Counted from the stretch's first letter, positions 31,028 through 40,248 are shown. The stretch is 64,000 nt of DNA from Ornithinibacillus halotolerans (GCF_014637405.1 NZ_BMEY01000011.1:1-64000); one strand, 5' to 3'. Notes: generated by a model from the letters alone, not told the origin. Made by a program: numbers and translations.

Positions 31028-32539
31028 ATGGAAGCAACTTGGTGGTCCATTATTCCACCACTCCTTGCCATTGGATTTGCGATTGCTACACGTGAAGTAT
31101 TGCTTTCTCTTTTCATTGGGATTGTCAGTGGTTGTCTTATTCTAGCTGGTTTTTCTTTAACATCTGGATTACCTGATACATTTCAAACGATTTTTGCTTC
31201 AGCAGCAGATCCTGAATGGAATACACCTATTTTAGCCTTTGCTCTTCTCTTAGGTGGATTAACTGCTCTTTTGCAAAAGTCAGGAGCTACAGAACGGTTT
31301 GGATTATGGGCACTTTCCAAAGTAAAATCTCGTCGCGGTGCCCAGTTAGTTACGATGTTCACTGGATATGCTATTTTTGTAGATGACTATTTTAATAGTT
31401 TAGCAGTTGGTCAAATTGCTCGCCCAATTACAGATAAGTATGGAGTGTCACGGGCGAAACTTGCCTATATTATAGACTCCACTGCGGCACCAATCTGTGT
31501 GCTTATCCCGCTTTCAAGTTGGGGAGCATATATACTTTCGTTAATTGCCGAACCGATTCAAACATATGGAGTTGGGACAGATGCATTTTCTGCATTTTTA
31601 GCAACGATTCCTGCCAATTATTATGCGATTACGGCTTTATTACTCGTTATTACGATTATTTGGTTTAAAATGGATTTCTCGGTTATGAAAAAACATGAAG
31701 TAAAGGCTCAAGAATCCATGCAAGCAGAAGCTGCGGCAACTACGATGGAAGAACGACCAAAAATTCCATTTAGTAGTGCATTAGACTTATTACTTCCAAT
31801 TTTAACGATGATTCTTGCTACTTTGCTATTCTTCTTAAACTCAGGCGGGTTATTTGAAGGTGGAGTTGGACTAATGGATGCTGCTGGTAATGGAAATATT
31901 ACCACTTCCCTCGTATACGGGGTTGTCTTATCCATTGTCGTTGCTGGTTTACTATACTTACCACGTAAAAAAATGAAGGCAAAGGAATTTATCTCCACGA
32001 TTACAAAAGGGATGGAAAGTATGCTAGGTGGAGTGCTGATTTTAATTTTTGCATGGTCACTTGGTGATATTATTGGTCGACTGGAAACAGGAGAGTTCCT
32101 AGCTTCTTTTGTTCAAGATAGTATCCCGTTTTGGATTATTCCAGCAATTATCTTTGTTCTATCTGGATTAATGGCCTTTGCGACAGGGACATCTTGGGGA
32201 ACATTTGCCATAATGATACCTATTAGTGCAGCTATCATTGGTTCTACCCAACCAGAATGGTTATTGGCTGCAATCGGTGCTGTTTTAGCTGGTGCAGTAT
32301 TTGGAGACCATAGTTCACCGATTTCAGATACGACGATTCTTTCTTCTTTAGGGGCCGATTGTGATTTAATGGATCATGTAACGACACAAATCCCATATGC
32401 CATCGTTGCTGCGGTTGCTTCCATTGTAGGATACATCGCATTTGGTATTACATCTTCTGTATGGCTAGGTCTTGGTGTATCCATCCTTGCCCTTATCGGT
32501 ATCCTATTCTTTATAAATAAACGAACAGCGAGTAGTTGA
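31028..32539 (+). CDS. NhaC-family Na+/H+ antiporter-like transporter
   Basis: A 503-residue protein with about 11-12 helices. The NhaC-superfamily patterns are AFALLLGGLTALLQKSGATERFG, the FVDDYFNSLAVGQIARPI segment with the conserved DD, and the late GTSWGTFAIMIPI and GAVFGDHSSPISDTTILSS motifs, each quoted in part. Members transport cations or organic solutes, and some Firmicute NhaC-like carriers have been proposed as lysine transporters. Adjacency to lysine dehydrogenase favours lysine or a related amine. The start follows AGGAGG. A perfect cre box lies upstream and a terminator downstream. Confidence 0.9.
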   Translation: MEATWWSIIPPLLAIGFAIATREVLLSLFIGIVSGCLILAGFSLTSGLPDTFQTIFASAADPEWNTPILAFALLLGGLTALLQKSGATERFGLWALSKVKSRRGAQLVTMFTGYAIFVDDYFNSLAVGQIARPITDKYGVSRAKLAYIIDSTAAPICVLIPLSSWGAYILSLIAEPIQTYGVGTDAFSAFLATIPANYYAITALLLVITIIWFKMDFSVMKKHEVKAQESMQAEAAATTMEERPKIPFSSALDLLLPILTMILATLLFFLNSGGLFEGGVGLMDAAGNGNITTSLVYGVVLSIVVAGLLYLPRKKMKAKEFISTITKGMESMLGGVLILIFAWSLGDIIGRLETGEFLASFVQDSIPFWIIPAIIFVLSGLMAFATGTSWGTFAIMIPISAAIIGSTQPEWLLAAIGAVLAGAVFGDHSSPISDTTILSSLGADCDLMDHVTTQIPYAIVAAVASIVGYIAFGITSSVWLGLGVSILALIGILFFINKRTASS

Positions 32540-32564
32540 CGTAAGATTACTTTCGAATAATTAG

Positions 32565-32600
32565 AAAAGGCGATTCCAAAAAACGGAGTCGCCTTTTTCT
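32565..32600 (+). terminator. Terminator of the lysDH operon
   Basis: AAAAGGCGATTCC (32565-32577) pairs with GGAGTCGCCTTTTT (32585-32598) with one mismatch; T residues follow. Confidence 0.8.
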
Positions 32601-32603
32601 TGT

Positions 32604-32633
32604 TTCGACAAAATTCGGGTGGTGTCAGACACC
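32604..32633 (+). repeat. REP-like element f, orientation A
   Basis: TTCGACAAAATTCGGGT then GGTGTCAGACACC (32621-32633). It lies directly beyond the lysDH-operon terminator and 134 bases before the aldehyde dehydrogenase gene; inverted partner of g. Confidence 0.9.
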
Positions 32634-32766
32634 TATTAGAAGAGTCATCCAGTAGAAGAAAAATCCCTTTCAAATAAAGTAATATTTACCCATTTATTGG
32701 AATACCCATCTTAATAGAGGCTCATCCAGATTCTTCATCATCAATCTTTAGGAGGGGGAATGAGAA

Positions 32767-34287
32767 ATGAAGTATGCAAATCCAAATACGGAAGGAGCTC
32801 TTGTTCATTTTAAAGAGCGCTATGATAACTTTATCGGAGGTGAATATCGACCACCGGTAAATGGTGAGTATTTCAAAAATGTAAGCCCTGTCACAGGTCA
32901 ACCATTCTGTGAAGTAGCCCGTTCTACAAAGGAGGATGTGGAAGCAGCAATTGATGCTGCTCACGAAGCGAAAGAAGCTTGGGGAAAAACCTCTGTTGCT
33001 GAACGAGCAAACATCCTGAACAAAATCGCTGATCGAATAGAAGAAAATTTAGAAATGCTTGCTGTTGCAGAAACTTGGGATAATGGAAAAGCGGTACGTG
33101 AGACCCTTGCAGCTGACTTACCACTAGCAATTGACCATTTCCGCTATTTTGCAGGAGCTATTCGGGCACAAGAAGGTGGCATTAGTCAAATTGACAACGA
33201 TACGGTAGCTTACCATTTTCGTGAGCCACTAGGTGTTGTAGGACAAATTATTCCGTGGAACTTTCCACTATTAATGGCGACATGGAAACTAGCGCCAGCA
33301 TTAGCAGCTGGAAACTGTGTCGTTCTTAAGCCTGCAGAGCAAACACCTGCCTCTATCCATGTATTGATGGAATTAATTCATGATCTATTACCACCTGGTG
33401 TTGTAAATATCGTAAATGGATTTGGGTTAGAAGCTGGTAAGCCACTAGCTCAAAACAGCCGTATTGCAAAAATTGCGTTCACTGGTGAAACAACGACTGG
33501 CCGATTAATTATGCAATATGCATCTGAAAACTTAATCCCAGTTACATTAGAATTAGGTGGAAAATCACCAAATATTTTCTTTGAAGATGTAATGGATCAA
33601 GATGATGCTTTCTTGGATAAAGCAGTAGAAGGACTTGTTATGTTTGCATTAAACCAAGGGGAAGTATGTACATGTCCATCTCGAGCATTAATTCATGAGT
33701 CAATTTATGATCGCTTTATGGAACGTGCGATTGAACGAGTAAATCAAATTAAAATCGGTCATCCGCTTGATACGGAAACAATGATGGGTGCCCAAGCATC
33801 AACCGAACAAATGGAAAAAATCATCTCCTACCTTGATATCGGAAAACAAGAAGGTGCCGAGGTACTTGTTGGTGGTACTGTGAATAAGCTAGAAGGTGAA
33901 CTTGCAGAAGGCTATTATGTAAAACCAACGATTTTTAAGGGAAATAATAAAATGCGCATTTTCCAAGAGGAAATTTTCGGACCTGTTCTTTCTGTAACTA
34001 CATTTAAGGATAAAGATGAAGCACTAAACATTGCCAATGATACACTTTACGGATTAGGTGCTGGTGTATGGACTCGTGATATTACGACAGCATATCGTTT
34101 TGGCCGCAACATTGAAGCTGGTCGCGTATGGACGAACTGCTATCACCAATATCCTGCACATGCTGCATTTGGTGGTTACAAGAAGTCTGGTATCGGACGA
34201 GAGAACCATCAAATGATGCTAGATCATTACCAAAACACGAAGAACTTATTAGTGAGCTATAGTGAAGGCCCAGCGGGATTATTCTAA
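32767..34287 (+). CDS. Aldehyde dehydrogenase (acetaldehyde dehydrogenase II type)
   Basis: A 506-residue NAD-dependent aldehyde dehydrogenase. The general-base motif [12 protein letters not shown] and the nucleophile Cys in [14 protein letters not shown] are intact, as are [19 protein letters not shown] and the C-terminal EIFGPVLSV. The VCTCPSR form, with a second Cys, is typical of the ExaC/AldB-like group that is encoded with DUF779 proteins, as here. It oxidises acetaldehyde and related short aldehydes; allysine from the preceding operon is a more speculative substrate. The start follows GGAGGGGG. REP-like elements f and g bracket the two genes. Confidence 0.92.
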   Translation: MKYANPNTEGALVHFKERYDNFIGGEYRPPVNGEYFKNVSPVTGQPFCEVARSTKEDVEAAIDAAHEAKEAWGKTSVAERANILNKIADRIEENLEMLAVAETWDNGKAVRETLAADLPLAIDHFRYFAGAIRAQEGGISQIDNDTVAYHFREPLGVVGQIIPWNFPLLMATWKLAPALAAGNCVVLKPAEQTPASIHVLMELIHDLLPPGVVNIVNGFGLEAGKPLAQNSRIAKIAFTGETTTGRLIMQYASENLIPVTLELGGKSPNIFFEDVMDQDDAFLDKAVEGLVMFALNQGEVCTCPSRALIHESIYDRFMERAIERVNQIKIGHPLDTETMMGAQASTEQMEKIISYLDIGKQEGAEVLVGGTVNKLEGELAEGYYVKPTIFKGNNKMRIFQEEIFGPVLSVTTFKDKDEALNIANDTLYGLGAGVWTRDITTAYRFGRNIEAGRVWTNCYHQYPAHAAFGGYKKSGIGRENHQMMLDHYQNTKNLLVSYSEGPAGLF

Positions 34288-34365
34288 TCTTGTGAGTGTA
34301 TTTTGGATATAGATAACGCCCTCTTTGCATAGTTATAGGATAAAAAAGTGAAAGAGGTGTGTAAC

Positions 34366-34716
34366 ATGGTTGAGCGTGTAATTGCTACCGAGGAAACGTT
34401 GAAGTTACTAGAACAATTAAAAAAGGTTCATGGAGACTTAATGTTTCATCAATCTGGTGGCTGCTGTGACGGGAGTTCTCCTATGTGCTACCCGCGAGGA
34501 GAGTTTCGTGTAGGGGAATCGGATATTTTGTTAGGAGAAATTGGCGATACACCATTTTATATGGCAAAAGACCAATATGAATATTGGAAACATACCCAGC
34601 TCATCATCGATGTTGTTGAAGGTAGAGGCGGCATGTTTTCTGTAGAAGGTCCCACTGGCAAACGATTCCTAACAAGATCCAGAGTATTCACCGAAGATAA
34701 TGCTGATGGTGTCTGA
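34366..34716 (+). CDS. DUF779 protein partnered with aldehyde dehydrogenase
   Basis: The 116-residue protein contains the DUF779 signature MFHQSGGCCDGSSPMCYPRGEF, with three Cys, and ends in a beta-rich FSVEGPTGKRFLTRSR block. DUF779 genes commonly follow an ExaC/AldB-type aldehyde dehydrogenase; the role is unknown. I start at ATG 34366, 6 bases after GAGGTG; the GTG at 34348 lacks a site. The stop codon TGA (34714-34716) lies inside the palindrome of REP element g, so the last codons (GGT GTC TGA) are REP sequence. Confidence 0.88.
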   Translation: MVERVIATEETLKLLEQLKKVHGDLMFHQSGGCCDGSSPMCYPRGEFRVGESDILLGEIGDTPFYMAKDQYEYWKHTQLIIDVVEGRGGMFSVEGPTGKRFLTRSRVFTEDNADGV

Positions 34717-34737
34717 CACCCGTCGATTTTTGTCGAA
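34708..34737 (-). repeat. REP-like element g, orientation B
   Basis: GGTGTCTGACACC (34708-34720), then CGTCGATTTTTGTCGAA. It overlaps the end of the DUF779 gene and supplies its stop codon. Confidence 0.9.
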
Positions 34738-34750
34738 CGGAAGAATAGGA

Positions 34751-34786
34751 AAAAACCCGTACTCATGAACGTGAATACGGGTTTTT
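34751..34786. terminator. Bidirectional terminator
   Basis: AAAAACCCGTA (34751-34761) pairs with TACGGGTTTTT (34776-34786) between the convergent DUF779 and cstA genes; both strands have T tracts. Confidence 0.85.
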
Positions 34787-34809
34787 GCTTTTTCGTAGCA
34801 ATTCTTTCT

Positions 34810-36231
34810 CTATAAATCTACTTTTAGCTTATTTGCTTTATTTTTCTTCGCATGTTTAAAGAAGAATATAGTAAGGATGATTGTTAAGATAATTCCTACT
34901 ACGAAGGAAATATTTAAATCTAAGTTAAAGCCAATTTTAGCATTTAATATATAGACAAATACCATATATGTCATAAATAATGCTGGTGCTAATGAGACTA
35001 GATAATTTTTTCCTTTAACGAATAAATACATCGTCGCAATCCAAAGCGCAATGACGGCTGTCGCTTGGTTTGCCCATGAGAAATATCTCCACAATATATT
35101 AAAGTCAATTTTAGTTAACGCATAGGCAATAACAAATAGCGGAATTGCAATTGCTAGTCGATTAAATACTTTAGCTTGTCCAATATTTAAATAATCCGCA
35201 ATAATTGACCTTGCTGCACGAAATGCTGTATCTCCAGACGTAATCGGTAAGATTATTGCACCCATAACCGCGATTGTACCTGCTACAGCACCAAGTAGTG
35301 TAATGGCAATTTCATTTACTGCTGCAGATGCTGTCCCTGTTGCAATTACTTCACTTAACGTTTTTCCATCAAATAAACTCATTGCCGCCGCTGCCCAAAT
35401 CATCGCAATAATCGCTTCAGCAATCATCATGCCGTAAAAAATATAACGGCCTTGTGATTCTTTTTGTGTTGTTCTAGAGATGATTGGTGATTGTGTCGCA
35501 TGGAATCCAGATAAAGCACCACAAGTAATCGTAAAGAATAAGATTGGGAAAATAGGTAAGTTATCTGGATGAATATTTTGTAATGATAATTCCGGAATCT
35601 TATAATCAGAAAATAGTAATGCTACACCAATTGCTGCTGTTCCAAATAAAAGCACAGCACCAAATATCGGATAAACTCTACCAATTATTTTATCAATTGG
35701 TAGAATTGTAGATAAGAAGAAATAAAGAAAAATCGCGCTTAAAATGATACCAAAGGCTACTTTACCATCTAATAAGATATCAATTAATGATGCTGGCGTC
35801 GTAATAAATACTGTCCCTACTAAAACTAGTAATAATAACGCAAACACATTCACGATATGTCGTGAAAATTTCCCTAAAAATCGCCCAGCAAGTTCTGGAA
35901 TATGTGCCCCTTTATTTCGAATCGAAATCATTCCTGTTAAATAATCATGAACTGCCCCTGCAAAAATCGATCCAACTACAATCCAAATAAACGCGACTGG
36001 CCCAAATAATGCCCCCATAATTGGTCCGAATATTGGTCCAGTACCAGCAATATTCAAGAGTTGAATCATTGCATTCTTTTGTTTGTTCATTGGAAGATAG
36101 TCCACCCCGTCATTGTTTGCATATGCTGGAGTTTCCCTATCATCTGTTGGTCCAAATATCCTTTCAATAAATTTACCATACGTGAAGTAGGCAATTACTA
36201 ATAGAATAATAGATATTAGAAATGTTATCAC
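34810..36231 (-). CDS. cstA: Carbon starvation protein A, pyruvate/peptide transporter
   Basis: A 473-residue protein with about 13-14 helices. CstA-family blocks are clear: YANNDGVDYLPMNKQKNAMIQ split around NIAGTGPIFGPIMGALFGP, AGAVHDYLTGMISIRNKGAH, SGFHATQSPIISR and LPITSGDTAFRAARSIIADY. The family imports pyruvate and possibly peptides during carbon limitation. The length is that of the shorter CstA type (YjiY/CstA proper is about 700). A perfect cre box and a -10 TATAAT upstream indicate repression by CcpA. Confidence 0.93.
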   Translation of the reverse strand: MITFLISIILLVIAYFTYGKFIERIFGPTDDRETPAYANNDGVDYLPMNKQKNAMIQLLNIAGTGPIFGPIMGALFGPVAFIWIVVGSIFAGAVHDYLTGMISIRNKGAHIPELAGRFLGKFSRHIVNVFALLLLVLVGTVFITTPASLIDILLDGKVAFGIILSAIFLYFFLSTILPIDKIIGRVYPIFGAVLLFGTAAIGVALLFSDYKIPELSLQNIHPDNLPIFPILFFTITCGALSGFHATQSPIISRTTQKESQGRYIFYGMMIAEAIIAMIWAAAAMSLFDGKTLSEVIATGTASAAVNEIAITLLGAVAGTIAVMGAIILPITSGDTAFRAARSIIADYLNIGQAKVFNRLAIAIPLFVIAYALTKIDFNILWRYFSWANQATAVIALWIATMYLFVKGKNYLVSLAPALFMTYMVFVYILNAKIGFNLDLNISFVVGIILTIILTIFFFKHAKKNKANKLKVDL

Positions 36232-36253
36232 AGTAGTCTCCCCCTTGTTGCAA

Positions 36254-36300
36254 TGAAATCGCTTACATCCCTATTATAACGGAACTGATATTTTCAGCAA
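36254..36300 (-). promoter_or_regulatory. cstA promoter with perfect cre box
   Basis: On the minus strand TTGCTG (36295-36300), 16 bases, TATAAT (36273-36278), then a cre box. The cre (36254-36267, read as TGAAATCGCTTACA on the plus strand) matches TGWAANCGNTNWCA at all 14 positions. Overlap with the transcription start points to CcpA repression. Confidence 0.8.
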
Positions 36301-36371
36301 GTAGAATAACTTTCCCAGTTTTACATTAATTGGTGAAAGGGATGGGGTCTGTTGCTGGTGGAGTTATGTTT

Positions 36372-36665
36372 GGTTGAATAATGTGGGATTTTAGTTGATT
36401 ACTTTATAATATGGTTGATTGACTTGGATTTTGGTTGATTAACCTTGCAATTTGGGTGATTTGAACCGAATATGGTTGATTAGCCTGCAGTTTGGGTGAT
36501 TCGAACCGAATACGGTTGATTAACATTGCCGTTTGGTTGATTCATAGTAGATTCTGGTTGATTAGCCTTGCAATTTGGGTGATTCGAACCGAATACGGTT
36601 TATTAGCCTGCTGTTTGGTTGATTCGGGCGTAATATGGTTGATTAGCCAACATTTCGGTTGATTA
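36372..36665. repeat. 20-bp periodic GGTTGATT array, about 15 units
   Basis: GGTTGATT or GGGTGATT recurs every 20-21 bases about 15 times, with intervening segments such as AGCCTGCAGTTT and CGAACCGAATAC. Pairs of units form 40-bp blocks (CAGTTTGGGTGATTCGAACC, then GAATACGGTTGATTAA). It lies between cstA and sfsA. The block resembles the minus-strand reading of the array at 18141-18600. Confidence 0.9.
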
Positions 36666-36694
36666 CCTATCCCCCTCCTCTTATTCAAAATAAT

Positions 36695-37384
36695 TTAAGG
36701 TACCACAACTGGAACTTCCTTATCTATAACAAGCCCATCTTCTGTTACAATCGAATCATACGCCATAATCACCACTCCTTCTCGAAAAGCAGTTTGTAAC
36801 GCACGAGAGAATTTCTCATCCATCTTCAAATGAGGTGTAAACGAGTGGCATCCTTTCATTTGAATGACAAATAATATCATTGCACGATACCCCTCTTCCC
36901 TTGCACGAATTAATTTAAGTACATGTTTCGTACCTCTAGAAGTTGGAGCATCGGGAAACATCGCCACACCATCTTGCTCTAGGGTGACACCCTTCACTTC
37001 AATGAACCCTTTCTCGTCTCCTTTTTCATAATAAAGATCAAATCGAGAATCACCATAAGTTACTTCTCGCTTCAACACGTCTACTTGGCTAATTTCCTTA
37101 ATTTTTCCAGCCAGAATAGCTTCATAGGCAACCTTATTCGGTGCTTGGGAGTCAATATTCACTAGCCGCTCCTTCTTCCAGACGGAAATAAGAGAAAATC
37201 TAGTTTTTCGATTTGGATTTGTACTCCATTCTAATAATACATCAACTCCTGAGATCAATAATTCCTGTAATCTTCCAGTGTTTTTAATATGGACTTGTTC
37301 CAATACACCATCAATGAAAACTTCAGCGATAAAACGATTCACTTTTCTATGTAAAATACCATGTACTATTTTTCCGTATTTCAT
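36695..37384 (-). CDS. sfsA: DNA/RNA nuclease SfsA
   Basis: A 229-residue SfsA-family protein with an N-terminal OB-like domain (VHIKNTGRLQELL) and a C-terminal restriction-endonuclease-like domain. The active-site pattern appears in YGDSRFDLYYE and GFIEVKGVTLEQDGVAMFPDAPTSRG (Asp and ExK), quoted in parts, followed by GTKHVLKLI. E. coli SfsA was named for sugar fermentation stimulation and has nuclease activity. It is upstream of the 20-bp repeat array. Confidence 0.92.
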   Translation of the reverse strand: MKYGKIVHGILHRKVNRFIAEVFIDGVLEQVHIKNTGRLQELLISGVDVLLEWSTNPNRKTRFSLISVWKKERLVNIDSQAPNKVAYEAILAGKIKEISQVDVLKREVTYGDSRFDLYYEKGDEKGFIEVKGVTLEQDGVAMFPDAPTSRGTKHVLKLIRAREEGYRAMILFVIQMKGCHSFTPHLKMDEKFSRALQTAFREGVVIMAYDSIVTEDGLVIDKEVPVVVP

Positions 37385-37427
37385 TACTTTTCCTCCGCTT
37401 GTCTCCGTCGGTTAGAGCTTAGTAAAC

Positions 37428-37874
37428 TTACACTTCACGTAATAAACTTAATATTGTTTTTGCTAACTCATCCGCTTCTTCATCAGAATTGGTGTTTTTC
37501 ATTTCCTCAATCATTTGTCTCACTTGCTCTTCCTTAGAGAAATGAGTTTGCCGGCATATACTGTCTACATAAACTTGATATATTAATGCTTCGTAATAAT
37601 AAGGACGATCTGATTCAGTAATTATCCCCCGGAGCAAATCAATTTGATGTAGTTCTTCTTCGTTTAACCACTCACCTAGCGTTTTTTTCTTTTGCTTATT
37701 CCGCTCAATTGCTTGTAAATAAAGCGTTAGAATCTCTTTTTCTACTGCTAGTTTATCCAGAGATGTGGGAGCCTCTCTATAATTTTTCTCCAAATTACTC
37801 ATACGTTTTTTCTCGATTTCCGATAACAAATCTAATTTTTCATCATCTAAATTTATTATTTCTTTCCAATTCAT
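37428..37874 (-). CDS. Hypothetical helical protein
   Basis: A 148-residue, highly charged, wholly helical protein (segments LSEIEKKRMSNLEKNYRE, LDKLAVEKEILTLYLQAIER and FSKEEQVRQMIEEMKN). No signal peptide or known motif is visible. I start at ATG 37872-37874, 8 bases after AGGTGA; a GTG three codons upstream overlaps that site. It precedes sfsA by 43 bases and may be cotranscribed with it. Confidence 0.55.
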   Translation of the reverse strand: MNWKEIINLDDEKLDLLSEIEKKRMSNLEKNYREAPTSLDKLAVEKEILTLYLQAIERNKQKKKTLGEWLNEEELHQIDLLRGIITESDRPYYYEALIYQVYVDSICRQTHFSKEEQVRQMIEEMKNTNSDEEADELAKTILSLLREV

Positions 37875-38006
37875 AGACGTCACCTGCTTCTGTGCAATTT
37901 TCCTCTTCTTTTATGTATTCGGTTAAAATTGGTTGCTTTCCTGCTTTTTTATACAAACTCTTGTAAATTAGTGCTATTTCACAAGTTCTATTTAAGTTTC
38001 TCTTAA

Positions 38007-38046
38007 GGTGTCTGACACCTCCCGAATAAGCGCGATTTTTGTCGAT
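38007..38046 (-). repeat. REP-like element h, orientation B
   Basis: GGTGTCTGACACC (38007-38019), TCCCGAATAAGCGCGA and TTTTTGTCGAT. It carries the longer arm form. It stands back to back with element i. Confidence 0.85.
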
Positions 38047-38096
38047 TAAGTTCGCTTTCCTTTAGGACGACGTAAGAGATTCTACGATAGAAAAAA

Positions 38097-38125
38097 CAGG
38101 TGACCCTTATTATAAGGACACCTGC
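38097..38125 (-). terminator. Terminator of the ribokinase operon
   Basis: CAGGTGACCCTTAT-type left arm (from 38097) pairs with ATAAGGACACCTG (to 38125), just beyond the ribokinase stop on the minus strand. Confidence 0.65.
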
Positions 38126-38138
38126 TAAAAGAATTTTA

Positions 38139-39059
38139 TCATTCGACATTTTTCGAGTTATTTCGGGTGGTGTCAGACACCTTCATAGACACCTTCATAA
38201 ATGTTGTTAATTCTGTTCGGGTTGGCATTCCGTCTTGTGCGCCGAATTTTTGTATAGATAATGCTGAGGCTGCATTTGCAAAAGTAATGGCATCTTCCAG
38301 GTCCATATTTTCTGAGATTGCAACGGCTAATGCACCATTAAATGTGTCCCCTGCACCAGTTGTGTCTACTGGGTTCACTGTATGGGCAGGTACTGTCACT
38401 TTTTGATGATCCCTATGATAAGAAACGCCTTTCTCCCCTTGAGTAATTATTAATTTACCATCCAGGTTTTCCTCCCCATGGAACAATTGCTTTGCTTCAC
38501 TTTCATTTGGTGTTATGTATGTTGCTTTTGGCCAATAAGCAGCAGGCAATTGTTTTGCAGGTGCAGGATTGACGATAATCGGAATGTTATGTTCATGACA
38601 AAAATCTAAACAATACAGAATAGTTTCATCAGGAATTTCAAATTGGACTAATACTAGGTCGCTCGACTTCATTTCCTGTTCAAATTGTTTTACATATTCT
38701 GGTGTCACTTCATAATTCGCACCAGGGACAATAATAATTCGATTATCACGATCAGAGATTAAAATATTAGCCGTACCTGTATTAATATTTGGGACTTTTC
38801 CAATCATCTTCGTGGAAACACGTTCCTTTTCTAACGATTGAATCATATCTTGTCCATGTTGATCATCTCCGACTCTCCCGATCATTTGGACATTTGCCCC
38901 TAGACGCGCAGCAGCAACCGCCTGATTCGCACCTTTTCCACCAGGGTTCGTTTGAAACCTTTCTCCCATCACGGTTTCTCCTTGTTCAGGCATCTGACAA
39001 AATACTGTTACTAAGTCAATGTTAATACTACCGATGACGGTTATGGTTGGAGTATTCAT
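38139..39059 (-). CDS. rbsK: Ribokinase with a REP-encoded C-terminal tail
   Basis: A 306-residue PfkB-family sugar kinase. Substrate-binding GSINIDLVT and NPGGKGANQAVAAARLGA lie at the N-terminus, and the catalytic-base/anion-hole motif DTTGAGDTFNGAL near residue 235. It phosphorylates ribose. It is cotranscribed with the nucleoside hydrolase that would release ribose. The last residues (KVSDTTRNNSKNVE) are encoded by REP element i, with the TGA stop at its outer edge; a 12-bp direct repeat (AGACACCTTCAT) duplicates MKVS just before it. I start at ATG 39057-39059 after GGAGAG rather than at the upstream ATG. Confidence 0.92.
   Translation of the reverse strand: MNTPTITVIGSINIDLVTVFCQMPEQGETVMGERFQTNPGGKGANQAVAAARLGANVQMIGRVGDDQHGQDMIQSLEKERVSTKMIGKVPNINTGTANILISDRDNRIIIVPGANYEVTPEYVKQFEQEMKSSDLVLVQFEIPDETILYCLDFCHEHNIPIIVNPAPAKQLPAAYWPKATYITPNESEAKQLFHGEENLDGKLIITQGEKGVSYHRDHQKVTVPAHTVNPVDTTGAGDTFNGALAVAISENMDLEDAITFANAASALSIQKFGAQDGMPTRTELTTFMKVSMKVSDTTRNNSKNVE
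38142..38181 (+). repeat. REP-like element i, orientation A
   Basis: TTCGACA, TTTTTCGAG, TTATTTCGGGT and GGTGTCAGACACC (38169-38181). The whole element is read in frame as the C-terminus of ribokinase; inverted partner of j. Confidence 0.9.
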
Positions 39060-39105
39060 CTCGCATCTCTCCATTTCTTTCAATAAATCTATCGTATTTC
39101 TTTAA

Positions 39106-40044
39106 TTAAGAGTACGATTCTAATGCTTTTTTCATTAAATCCCAAAACTTGTTTCCATCTAAATTAGTTGCAAATTGAACATTCGGCTCTTTCCCAGTTA
39201 CACCAAGTACATCGACACATGTCATCCCGTATGTATGCTCACCCTTTGTTTCAATATCGACATGAACATGCTTCATTTCAAAAATAGTTGGATCAATTAA
39301 ATAGGCAACCGTGCAAACGTCATGAACTGGTCCAGCTTCAAATCCAAAATGTTCTTTATACGTCTTATTGAAAAACTGTAACAGTTCCACAACAAAATGA
39401 GCCACTTTATTATCAATAGTTGAAAGTTCATTAACGACTGTTTCTGTCGCAAGTGCTTGATGGGTTACATCTAAGCCGAACATCGTGATCGGTGCCCCAC
39501 TTTCAAACACGACTTTTGCTGCTTCTGCATCTACGTATATATTGAACTCTGCAGCTGGTGTCCAATTACCAAATGTACCGCCACCCATTAAAACAATTTC
39601 CTTTATTTTTGGAATGATTTTAGGTTCGCGGATCATTGCCATAGCAATATTAGTCAATGGACCAGTTGGAACTAACGTAATATCTCCTTCTGATTCTAAT
39701 ACCTTTTCGATAATGAGATCGACGGCATGTTGTTCGATTATTATCTTTGTCGGATTTTCTGGAAGCTTTGGTCCATCAAGGCCACTCTCACCGTGAATTT
39801 CCTCGGCAATTTCTTTTTCCTTAATTATCGGTCTATCTGCCCCTTGTGCAACCGGAACATCTTCTAACCCAATTATATCGCATACTTTTAACGCATTTAA
39901 TGTATTTTTTTCAACTTCTACATTTCCTGCAACTGTTGTAATTGCCTCGATTTGTAATGTACTTACTTTGGATGCTGCTAAAATAATAGAAATTGCATCA
40001 TCATGTCCTGGATCACAATCTAAAATAACTTTCACATTGCTCAT
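39106..40044 (-). CDS. Inosine/uridine-preferring nucleoside hydrolase
   Basis: A 312-residue calcium-dependent nucleoside hydrolase. The N-terminal DCDPGHDDAISI motif supplies the Asp cluster that binds calcium and the catalytic Asp; TVAGNVEVEKNTLNAL, EIVLMGGGTFGNWTPAAEFNIYVD in part, and the C-terminal GPVHDVCTVAYL with the last metal Asp are also present. It cleaves ribonucleosides to base and ribose, which ribokinase 46 bases downstream would phosphorylate. The start follows AAGGAGG. The pair is bracketed by REP elements i and j. Confidence 0.92.
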   Translation of the reverse strand: MSNVKVILDCDPGHDDAISIILAASKVSTLQIEAITTVAGNVEVEKNTLNALKVCDIIGLEDVPVAQGADRPIIKEKEIAEEIHGESGLDGPKLPENPTKIIIEQHAVDLIIEKVLESEGDITLVPTGPLTNIAMAMIREPKIIPKIKEIVLMGGGTFGNWTPAAEFNIYVDAEAAKVVFESGAPITMFGLDVTHQALATETVVNELSTIDNKVAHFVVELLQFFNKTYKEHFGFEAGPVHDVCTVAYLIDPTIFEMKHVHVDIETKGEHTYGMTCVDVLGVTGKEPNVQFATNLDGNKFWDLMKKALESYS

Positions 40045-40218
40045 TGCATAGTCCTCCTTTAAAAATACCCCTGTTGTTGATCACTTAAAGAATTCTATCA
40101 ATATTTCTTCACCATGAACTGGTGCATTCCGATAATTATAGCAAATGATGTACCATGATGTAACTCATACCAATATCCTCCCACTAATTTCCAATCCCAT
40201 TCCAGTGTATGTTGTAGA

Positions 40219-40248
40219 GGTGCCTGACACCTCCCGGATTATGTCGAA
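40219..40248 (-). repeat. REP-like element j, orientation B
   Basis: GGTGCCTGACACC (40219-40231, one base off consensus), then TCCCGGATTATGTCGAA. It lies between the serpin gene end and the nucleoside hydrolase start. Confidence 0.85.

Noticed and set aside
36372-36665. GGTTGATT array as a CRISPR or origin of replication
   Set aside because: The period is only 20-21 bases with imperfect conserved blocks, without spacers, DnaA boxes or replication genes nearby.
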